DNA of 35,029 bases, taken from contig CADEFQ010000005.1 of assembly GCA_902826635.1 (NCBI GenBank), positions 82,210 through 117,238 on the forward strand, read 5' to 3'. The translations under genes and the position numbers were made by a program. This document shows, piece by piece, positions 23,534-30,754 of the stretch; the stretch's first letter is position 1, and each line of letters opens with the position of its first letter. The notes under the pieces were generated by a model that saw only the letters and a program-made list of their open reading frames with translations, was not told where the DNA came from and made no database searches. This stretch comes from an uncultured Pseudomonadota bacterium. GTDB lineage: Bacteria; Pseudomonadota; Gammaproteobacteria; Steroidobacterales; Steroidobacteraceae.

Positions 23534-26500
23534 GACGGGTCCTTTGCGGATTCGGGCGCGGGGGCCGACTCGCCGAGGCGCAACAGCGCCGGCAGCAGCA
23601 CGAGGGTAAAGGCGGTGTTGACGATCATGCCGCCGACGATGACGGCACCGAGGCCGCGATAGAGCGCGCTACCCGGCCCCGGCACGATCGCGAGCGGCAG
23701 CATTCCGAAGAGGCCGGCGAGCGTCGTCGAGAAAATCGGGCGTGTGCGGGTGCGCAGCGCCGCAGAGATGGCCTCGCGCCGGGAGAGGCCGCTCCGTTCG
23801 CCGGTGCGCGTCTCGTCGGTGAGGAGGATTGCGTTGTTGACGACCATGCCCATCAGGATGATGAAACCGATCATCGTCAGCAGATCGAGCGTCTGGTTCG
23901 TGAAGGCGCGCAACAGCCAGATCGCCAGCACGCCGCCGAAGCTCGCGAGCGGGATCGTGAGCATCATGATGAAGCTGTCCTTGGCCGAGCGCACGAGTGC
24001 GGCGACCAGCAGGAACAGCACCAGCATCGCGATGCCGATGTTCGCGCGCATGTTGTCGAGCGCCGTGCGCAGGTTACCCGCGTTGCCGGCATAGCGGATC
24101 GAACCGTCGGCCGGCATCAGCCTTGCGATCTGCGGCTCCACGTCGCGCTTCACCACGTCGATCGCCTGCTGCAGCGACATGCGCTTCGGCGGGCTGATGT
24201 TGAGGCCCACCGTGCGCCGCCCATCCACGCGCCGCAGGCCGCTCGGGCCGACCGTGGAGTCGATCTGTGCGAGCTCCCCGAGCGGCACCACCGCACCGCT
24301 CGGTGTCGCGACCGGCACGCCCGCAAGCGTCTCGGGGCTGTCCCAGGATTGCGCTCGAAGGAACATGTCGAGACGGCGTTCACCGTCGAAATACTCGCCC
24401 ACCCAGGCCCCGTCGCCGAGCGCGCGCACCACGGTGCCCACATCGCCGCGCGTCCAGCCGACCTCGCTCAGGCGCCGATCGTGCGGCGTGATGCGCAGCT
24501 CGGGCTCGGCGAGCTCGAGGCCCTGGAAAGCCTGTACCTGCGCGCCGGGGAGCTTTTCCTGGATCAGCTGCTGCGCGCGTCGCGCGATCGGAAAGAGCGC
24601 CTCGAGATCGGCCGACTGCAACTGGAAATCGATGTTGCGGCCGTCGCCGAAGCCGCCGAACAGGTTGCCCTGCGAGGCGAACACCTCGGTGTCGGGAAAG
24701 CCGCTGACGATCTCCTCGTTGATCACCTTGTCGAGGAGGTCGATCTTCGTCGGGTCGAGCGGCCGCGCACCGATCGTCCCGCCGCCCGGAAACACCAGCA
24801 CGTAGTAGTTCTTGAGCGCCGGCTCCTTCGCGCCGCGCATGTACGGGTCCATGCGCCGCGCGATCTCCTGCACGATCTCGCTGTCGATCGAGTCGACGCT
24901 GGCGCCAGGCGGGAACTGGAAAAAGCCGTCGATCGCATCGCGCTTCACGGGTGGCAGGTAATCGAGCGGCGGCAGCAGCAGCCAGCTGAGCGCGGCGGGC
25001 ACGACGAGCAGCGAGCCGATGATCGCGTAGCGGCGGCGCGGCGTATCGGTCCAGCCGACGATGGTATCGGCGAGGCGCCGCCAGCGATCGTCGGTCGGCG
25101 CGGCTTCCGTCGCGGGATTGAGCCAGCGCGAGGCGACGAGCGGCAGCAGGGTCACGGCGACGAGCAGCGAAGTGGCGACCGCGATCACGACAGTGAGCGA
25201 CAGGTCGGCGAACAACTGCCCGGCGGCGTCCTCCATGAAGACCACCGGCATGAACACCACGACGGTCGCCGCCGTCGAGGCAAAGAGCGCGGGCCAGACG
25301 TGCGTGGTCCCTTCGAGCGCCGCCTGCAGCACCGGCACACCCTGCTCGCGCCGCTGCACGATGCTTTCGATCACGACGACCGCCGCGTCGGTCGTCATGC
25401 CGACCCCGAACGCCAGCCCCGCAATCGAGATCACATTGAGGGTACGCCCGGTCAGCATCAGCACGGCGAGCGCCACCAGCAGGCACACCGGGATCACGAT
25501 GCCGACGAGCAGCGTGGTCCGCAGGTCGCGCAGGAAGAACCACAGCACGAGGATCGCGAGAACCACGCCTGCGATCAGGTTGCCGCTCACCATGTTCACG
25601 GCCTGGTTGATGAACACCGACGGATCGAAGGACTGCGCGATCGTGAGCCCCATGTCCTTCAGCGGGCCGTCGCGCATCGCGAAGATTTCAGCTTTGACGC
25701 TGTTCAGCGTATCGAGGACGTTGGCGCCGTTTTCCTTCAGGATCTGCAACCCGATCGCCGGATTGCCGTTCTGGATCGCGATGTTGGTGCGATCGCCCCG
25801 CCGCACCTCGACCTTCGCGATATCGCCGAGCCGCACGGGCCGGCCGTCGCGCCACTCGAGCACGAGGTCGGCGAGCTGTGTGGGCGTGTAGCGGCCCGCG
25901 AAGCGCATCGTGTATTGCCGGCGGCCGATATCCACGAAGCCGCCCGACAGGTCGGCGGCGTTGCCGGCGACCGCCGCGACGTGCGGAAGCTGGATGCCGA
26001 GCTCCGCGGCGCGCTGCGGATCGAAGACGATCTGCAGTTCCTCCGGCGCACCCGCGTTCACGTTGACGGTGGCGACACCGGGGATCGTCTCGATACGGGC
26101 CCGCATCAGATCCTCGATCTGGCGGCGGTAGTTCTCGATCGGGCCTGGCGTGCCGGGCAGCAGTTGCACGAAGAACCAGGACAGCGTCTGGTTCGGCCCG
26201 CCACCCCCATCGTCGCCGAGCGCAATGCGCGGCGCATCGGCGTCGCGCGGCAGGGGCGGCAACTGGTTCATGCGGCTGATCACTTCGATCAGTGTCGCCT
26301 GCATGTCGGTGCCGATCGCGAAGCGCAGGTTGACGAACGCGCCACCGGGCCCCGCGAAGCTGTTCAGTTCCTTGAGGCCCGGCAGGCCCTCGAGGGCACG
26401 CTCCTCGGGCTCGAGGATTTCCGATTCGACTTCGCTCGGCGCCGCGGCGCGCCAGCCCGTGAAGATGCTGATCACGGGCTCGTCGATATCGGGAAACAGC

Positions 26501-26604
26501 TGGATCGGCAACTTGAAGAACGCGAGAACGCCCAGCAGGCCCGCGAGCAGCACCGCTACCGCCACGCCCGCCGGGTTGTGCAACGCCATCCGTGTCAGGT
26601 GCAT
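23503..26604 (-). CDS. RND-family efflux pump, inner-membrane subunit (AcrB-like)
   Basis: A 1033-residue proton-driven transporter of the hydrophobe/amphiphile efflux group. The opening LAFFKLPIQLFPDIDEPVISI is the family N-terminal pattern after the first membrane helix. The two halves each carry a large periplasmic loop and membrane helices. The helix-4 signature reads FGVGMTTDAAVVVIESI, keeping the Asp needed for proton relay, and the second half has IGFIILMGMVVNNAILLTDE. Length is typical. The ATG at 26604 is chosen over a frame extension because GGGGAGGA precedes it. The adaptor follows with a 31-base overlap. The DUF4139 gene lies upstream in the same direction, 89 bases away. Drug, lipid or metabolite export are all possible. 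Confidence 0.94.
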   Translation of the reverse strand: MHLTRMALHNPAGVAVAVLLAGLLGVLAFFKLPIQLFPDIDEPVISIFTGWRAAAPSEVESEILEPEERALEGLPGLKELNSFAGPGGAFVNLRFAIGTDMQATLIEVISRMNQLPPLPRDADAPRIALGDDGGGGPNQTLSWFFVQLLPGTPGPIENYRRQIEDLMRARIETIPGVATVNVNAGAPEELQIVFDPQRAAELGIQLPHVAAVAGNAADLSGGFVDIGRRQYTMRFAGRYTPTQLADLVLEWRDGRPVRLGDIAKVEVRRGDRTNIAIQNGNPAIGLQILKENGANVLDTLNSVKAEIFAMRDGPLKDMGLTIAQSFDPSVFINQAVNMVSGNLIAGVVLAILVLWFFLRDLRTTLLVGIVIPVCLLVALAVLMLTGRTLNVISIAGLAFGVGMTTDAAVVVIESIVQRREQGVPVLQAALEGTTHVWPALFASTAATVVVFMPVVFMEDAAGQLFADLSLTVVIAVATSLLVAVTLLPLVASRWLNPATEAAPTDDRWRRLADTIVGWTDTPRRRYAIIGSLLVVPAALSWLLLPPLDYLPPVKRDAIDGFFQFPPGASVDSIDSEIVQEIARRMDPYMRGAKEPALKNYYVLVFPGGGTIGARPLDPTKIDLLDKVINEEIVSGFPDTEVFASQGNLFGGFGDGRNIDFQLQSADLEALFPIARRAQQLIQEKLPGAQVQAFQGLELAEPELRITPHDRRLSEVGWTRGDVGTVVRALGDGAWVGEYFDGERRLDMFLRAQSWDSPETLAGVPVATPSGAVVPLGELAQIDSTVGPSGLRRVDGRRTVGLNISPPKRMSLQQAIDVVKRDVEPQIARLMPADGSIRYAGNAGNLRTALDNMRANIGIAMLVLFLLVAALVRSAKDSFIMMLTIPLASFGGVLAIWLLRAFTNQTLDLLTMIGFIILMGMVVNNAILLTDETRTGERSGLSRREAISAALRTRTRPIFSTTLAGLFGMLPLAIVPGPGSALYRGLGAVIVGGMIVNTAFTLVLLPALLRLGESAPAPESAKDPSWSPPSFESR

Positions 26605-26620
26605 GCGTCCTCCCCGACGC
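26605..26620 (-). promoter_or_regulatory. Hairpin presenting the RND pump's ribosome binding site
   Basis: In the mRNA, GCGUC and GACGC form a 5-bp stem closed by the loop GGGGAG, the Shine-Dalgarno itself, directly next to the AUG at 26604. The short stem could modulate translation. Confidence 0.35.
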
Positions 26621-26693
26621 AATCCTGCACCGTTCGATGCTCGCTCCGGCCCGAAAGTTTAACGGTTCGTCGCCGGGCGCCCTCGCTTCGTCG

Positions 26694-28217
26694 CTACCAG
26701 CGGTAACGCACGCGGTATCGCACCGTCGCTTCGCCGTCCTTCTCGATCCGCACCGGGAAGTGGATCGTGCGCGCGTCTTCCTTCACGTAGGCGTGCGACT
26801 TCGTGAGCATTTCCCATCCGCTCCAGCGGAACAGGGTCTCGCGCACGAGCACTTCGACGGGCTGCGCCTTGTGGTTGCGCAGCTTGACCTCGATCTCTTC
26901 CTCCATCGTGCGCGCCTTCGTGTCGATCGAGAAATCGACCTGGCGGCGCTCGCCGACGACGTCGAAGGCCGAACCGAGCTTGATGCGCACGTCCTCGTCC
27001 TTCGGCGTGTGATCGATCGTGTCCTCGCCGATGAACTCGAGGCTGTCGTCGGCGGAATCCAGCTTCGTGACCCGCACGCGCCCCGCCGGCAGCGGCATGC
27101 CGAGTCCGCGCGCCTTGTCGTTGCGGAACTCGAGATACACATCGACCTTCCGGTTGGCCGGCGTTCCGTAGTCGCGGTCGGTGTACGGACCGCTCCAGCC
27201 ACCGAAGTCCGGGGCGCCGTAATACACGAGGACCTTCCTGGCCGGCACCGCCTTCGCGGCGTCAAAAAGCTCGATCTGCTTCGTCGAGTTGTTCGGCAAC
27301 GTCGTGCGGCGCCCGAGCGTGTAGAGGTGGAACTCGAAGAACGCCTTCTCCTCGAAGCCCGCGCCAGCGTCCGCCGCCGCCATTTCCATCGCACGCTTCT
27401 GCAGGTACACGCGTTGCGGCGGCTCGGCGCGATGGACGTCGCCCGCGATCAGCTTCAGGCGCGCGTCCTCGAAGCTCGCGCCCGACTGATTGACGATGCT
27501 GACCCACGCGCCGAGATCGACCGTGCCGCTGTTCGCGTCCTTGCCCTCGTTGAAGATGAGGTTGTAGTCGGCCCACCAGGTAATGCCGCCCGTCTGATAG
27601 GTCACGCGCGTCTGGTGCTCGCCACCTCGCGTCGCGACCAGGCTCCAGACCAGCGTCGGGCGCGTGATGAGGCCACCCGGGAGCTCGGCGAAATGCACGG
27701 CGCCGTATTCGCGCAGCGCGTGGATCGAGCCATCCGCGCCGCGCAAGACCAGCCCGTCGCCCGCCGAAAGCAGCGTGCCGCTCGTCGCGGGGCCCGCGTC
27801 GCGACCGGCGCGGTCGACCGTGATGGGCCGGTCGATGTAACGCTGCAACAGCTTGTCCATGCCGATCAGATCGAACTGGTAGTTCTGTTCGAGCACACGC
27901 GTCGCGGGGTCGGTGAGCGACTGGAAGCTCACGGTGGTCGGATCGATCAGGGCCGCGACATCGGTGAAACGCACGGTCGAGCGGCCCGCCGCAATCGACA
28001 TGCTGCGTGTGTCGCGCACCATCGCGTAGCCCGGCACGGCCATGCCATTCGGCATCCCGCCGCCCGGAACCGGGCGGTAGAACTCCACCGGCACCCCGCC
28101 CGGCTGCGCCGAGCTGTAGATCGTGATGGCGGTGCCCCGCGTATCGGCCGCTTGCGCGCCGACGGCGAGCGTCAGGGCGGCGATCAGCAGGGGTCGGGTC
28201 AGGGGGATGCGATGCAT
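26694..28217 (-). CDS. Secreted DUF4139-domain protein
   Basis: A 507-residue exported protein. The signal peptide is MHRIPLTRPLLIAALTLAVGAQA, cleaved before ADT. The remainder is beta-rich and matches the DUF4139 pattern: YQTGGITWWADYNLIF in the middle, WVSIVNQSGASFEDARLKLIAG, and the C-terminal VKLRNHKAQPVEVLVRETLFRWSGWEM and related strands that close with VRYRVRYRW. The family is widespread and its function is unknown; some related proteins are linked to cell-envelope phenotypes. It is encoded upstream of the RND genes on the same strand and may share their transcript. AAGGAG lies seven bases before the ATG. Confidence 0.88.
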   Translation of the reverse strand: MHRIPLTRPLLIAALTLAVGAQAADTRGTAITIYSSAQPGGVPVEFYRPVPGGGMPNGMAVPGYAMVRDTRSMSIAAGRSTVRFTDVAALIDPTTVSFQSLTDPATRVLEQNYQFDLIGMDKLLQRYIDRPITVDRAGRDAGPATSGTLLSAGDGLVLRGADGSIHALREYGAVHFAELPGGLITRPTLVWSLVATRGGEHQTRVTYQTGGITWWADYNLIFNEGKDANSGTVDLGAWVSIVNQSGASFEDARLKLIAGDVHRAEPPQRVYLQKRAMEMAAADAGAGFEEKAFFEFHLYTLGRRTTLPNNSTKQIELFDAAKAVPARKVLVYYGAPDFGGWSGPYTDRDYGTPANRKVDVYLEFRNDKARGLGMPLPAGRVRVTKLDSADDSLEFIGEDTIDHTPKDEDVRIKLGSAFDVVGERRQVDFSIDTKARTMEEEIEVKLRNHKAQPVEVLVRETLFRWSGWEMLTKSHAYVKEDARTIHFPVRIEKDGEATVRYRVRYRW

Positions 28218-28251
28218 TCAGGGCTCCTTCGTGAGGCCGATATGGTTCCCG

Positions 28252-28275
28252 AAAATGCGACGCGTGTCGCGTTTT
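28252..28275. terminator. Terminator-like hairpin in the divergent promoter region
   Basis: AAAATGCGAC (28252-28261) pairs with GTCGCGTTTT (28266-28275), one T-G pair, around the loop GCGT, and the plus strand continues into a T-run (28272-28276). The A-stem-T form resembles an intrinsic terminator, but it lies between two divergently transcribed genes, so it may instead be an operator or attenuator. Confidence 0.4.
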
Positions 28276-28343
28276 TGGGTCCGGTTTGACAGAACTGTGA
28301 GCAGTACCGTGCCTATGAACGGTGGCGCGGGCAGGATGGGGTC

Positions 28344-29120
28344 ATGGATGCATTGATGGAATCGAGGCCGCGGGGGGCCGGCACAGCCGCGCCCGTGGCA
28401 GCCGCCCCGGCGGCGCCGCCCGCGATGGACCGCGAATTCGTCGAACGCAACCAGATCGTCGAGCGCTACCTTTCGGGGCGCCTGCCGCCGCGCGGCGCCC
28501 TCGAGTTCGAGCGCTTCTGTGCGAGCCACCCCGACCTGCTCGATGCGCTCGGCCTGCCCGCGCGCGTGCATGCAGGCCTGCGCCTCCTCGAGGCGGGCGG
28601 CAAGCCCGAACCCTGGGCCGAAAAGAAGCGGCCCGTGTGGGAGAAGCCGCCGGTCCTGATCAGCTTCGCCGTCCTCGTGGTCGTGCTCCTGATCGCGGCG
28701 ACGGCGCTCGCGCTCCAGGTCGGCGAGCGCGGCGCGAAAATCGCATCACTCGAAAAACGGATGGCCGAGCAACCGCTCTCGCCCGCCACGTCCACGCGCA
28801 CGATCAAGCTCGTGCCGGCACGCGGCGGGCCGACGAAGACACCGGCCGTTATCGTCGGCGCGGGGTCCGTGCAGTTCGCGGACTTCAAGGTCGACCTCGC
28901 GTGGTCGAAGTTCACGAACTTCCGCGTCACGATCGATCGCGAGGATCAGGGCCGCGTCGCGGTGCTGCACAACATCGAGAAGGACTCGAACGGCCACTTG
29001 CGCTTCGCCTTCAACACGTCGGCCTTCGGTCCCGGCAACTACGACCTGACTTTCCAGGGGCTCAGCTGGCGCGGCGAGCCCGTGGCGCAGGCGTGGGCGA
29101 CGATCGGCGTTCAGCGCTGA
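28344..29120 (+). CDS. Single-pass membrane protein resembling an anti-sigma factor
   Basis: A 258-residue protein. An Ala/Pro-rich start is followed by a helical cytoplasmic segment with IVERYLSGRLPPRGALEFERFCASHP (about 38-63), the pattern found in the N-terminal sigma-binding part of many anti-sigma factors, but without a zinc-binding His-x3-Cys-x2-Cys. One membrane segment spans about 103-125 (VLISFAVLVVVLLIAATALAL), then a short coiled coil and a periplasmic beta domain (residues about 165-258) ending in VAQAWATIGVQR. I infer an anti-sigma-like or envelope-sensing role from this layout; no sigma-factor gene is adjacent, which weakens the idea. The stop codon lies inside a palindrome shared with the convergent phosphoesterase gene, overlapping it by ten bases. 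Confidence 0.75.
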   Translation: MDALMESRPRGAGTAAPVAAAPAAPPAMDREFVERNQIVERYLSGRLPPRGALEFERFCASHPDLLDALGLPARVHAGLRLLEAGGKPEPWAEKKRPVWEKPPVLISFAVLVVVLLIAATALALQVGERGAKIASLEKRMAEQPLSPATSTRTIKLVPARGGPTKTPAVIVGAGSVQFADFKVDLAWSKFTNFRVTIDREDQGRVAVLHNIEKDSNGHLRFAFNTSAFGPGNYDLTFQGLSWRGEPVAQAWATIGVQR

Positions 29121-30754
29121 GAGGCGCTTCGGGGCAGCACGACCTTTTCGATCAGGTGCGGCGGAGTCCCGCGCGCGCGCGCTGAGTGGCGCGGCACGCG
29201 ATCGATCCCGATCGCGTACAGCGTCAGGGTGCCGTCCGCCCCGAAACGCATCCTGAGCCATTGCTTGTAGTCCTCGATCCGCAGAGACGAGAACGCCTCA
29301 TTGGCGTGGCGGCCGAAGCACTGCACCGAGATGAGGAGGTAGAGCCCGAGGAGCGCCCCGCCGACGACACCCCCACACAGGAACGTGAGCGCACCGGCGA
29401 TCAGCAACTGCGCAATGCCCCCGAAGGCGAGACCCAGCGCTTCCGTCGTGAAGCGTGCGGCAAGCCACGCGAGCACGAGCGCGGCGAGCAGATGCGCGAG
29501 GGCGTGGCTCACTCCACCGATGACGCGATACCAGCGCTCATGGGTGTCGGTGAAGAACACGAAGGCGGCGACCACCGCGAGCAACCACAGGCCGTTGACG
29601 GGGTCACGCAGCGCGGCGGTGAGACTCGCCGCGAAGGTCGTGCCGAAACCGGCGAGATCGGCGGGCGTGAGACTCGCCGACGCGAACCATGCCGACAGCG
29701 CATAGAGCACGGCCGGCAGCACGAGGCTGCGCGGATTCAGCAGCGGGAACGCGAGGTTGCGCCACGCGAGACGGCGTGAGGTCTCGCGATCGGGATAGAC
29801 CGTGCGTTCGATGAACCCCTCTCCCAGATTCTTCGTGCGCGGCGCGTGCGTCGGATGCAGGAACGCGCCACCACCGCCCGAGACGATCTTCTGCACCCCC
29901 GCCGCGTTCTCGTGCCGGCGATAGTGATGCCAGTCGCCGGTCACGAACACGCGCACGGGTCGCCGCAGGATCTCGTGCTCGAGCTGTTTCAGCATTCCGC
30001 CCGCGTAGGTGCGGTGCGCCGGGTACGACATTTCGAGCAGCCACTGCGGCTCCGGAACGCCGAGCACGATCTGCGCCTCGGGGCTCATCGCCGCCGCAAC
30101 GCGCTTGAAATACTGGACCTGCGGCTCATCGAGTTCGGCGCCGAGCTGCAAGTCGATCGCGATGAACCACCATGGCGCCGGCAGCTTGAGCGCAAAGTAA
30201 CTGCGCGTCTGCTGCGTGCGGCAGCCGGCGAAGCCGCGCTCGGGCCGGCAGAAGCTGCGCGAGAAGGCGACGAGACTGTCGAACCAGTCGTGATTGCCGG
30301 GCACCGCAAAGAGATCCGGTCGCGTGCCGTGGCTCCTGAACGCGGTTTCGTAGGGCCATTCAGTGCGCCAGGCGTACGCATCGCGCGACGGCCACGGATA
30401 GACCTCGTCGCCGCCGAAGACGAGGACCCGCCCGCTGCGGGTCGACTGTGCCGGGCCGCCGTCTTTCGCGGCGACTTCAAGCGTGGGCCGCGCCAGCGCC
30501 TCGGCGATCGCGTGGGTCGGGTTCCATCCGTCACCGATATCAGCGACATAGTCGAGCCACAGGTCCTCGCTCGCTGCACCGTCCACGCCCGAGTAGTCGA
30601 AGAAACCCTGCGGCTGGCTCGCAAGCGCCTCGATCAACCTCGAATCGGAATGCCTGCCGAAGATATTGGCCGCGCTCATGTGCAGCGCCGTCTGCGCCAG
30701 CACCGGCGGGTCGAACCAGCCGACCATCGGCGCGGGCTTGCGTGGGCGCTCCAT
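29111..30754 (-). CDS. Membrane-anchored calcineurin-like metallophosphoesterase
   Basis: A 547-residue protein. The catalytic part (about 60-310) has family motifs: DIGDGW (72-77), GGDEVYP (114-120), GNHDWF (153-158), and GDWHHY (273-278), the metal-binding blocks of calcineurin-like phosphoesterases. Residues about 340-480 contain at least four hydrophobic membrane segments (near LVLPAVLYALSAWFAS, WLLAVVAAFVFF, LLAALVLAWLAA and LLIAGALTFLCGGVVGG), followed by a soluble tail. The enzyme is therefore tethered to the inner membrane; side of the active site not clear. The substrate could be a lipid phosphate or nucleotide (inference). Its ATG overlaps the stop of ybbP as TGATG, so it is translationally coupled to the ABC transporter. 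It converges with the anti-sigma-like gene. Confidence 0.88.
   Translation of the reverse strand: MERPRKPAPMVGWFDPPVLAQTALHMSAANIFGRHSDSRLIEALASQPQGFFDYSGVDGAASEDLWLDYVADIGDGWNPTHAIAEALARPTLEVAAKDGGPAQSTRSGRVLVFGGDEVYPWPSRDAYAWRTEWPYETAFRSHGTRPDLFAVPGNHDWFDSLVAFSRSFCRPERGFAGCRTQQTRSYFALKLPAPWWFIAIDLQLGAELDEPQVQYFKRVAAAMSPEAQIVLGVPEPQWLLEMSYPAHRTYAGGMLKQLEHEILRRPVRVFVTGDWHHYRRHENAAGVQKIVSGGGGAFLHPTHAPRTKNLGEGFIERTVYPDRETSRRLAWRNLAFPLLNPRSLVLPAVLYALSAWFASASLTPADLAGFGTTFAASLTAALRDPVNGLWLLAVVAAFVFFTDTHERWYRVIGGVSHALAHLLAALVLAWLAARFTTEALGLAFGGIAQLLIAGALTFLCGGVVGGALLGLYLLISVQCFGRHANEAFSSLRIEDYKQWLRMRFGADGTLTLYAIGIDRVPRHSARARGTPPHLIEKVVLPRSASQR

Noticed and set aside
24349-26706. Long open frame opposite the RND pump gene
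   Set aside because: His/Asp/Arg-rich low-information sequence, no family pattern; antisense shadow.
28286-28291. TTGACA as the -35 box of the anti-sigma-like gene
   Set aside because: No -10-like hexamer at 16-18 bases spacing; TATGAA is 22 bases away.
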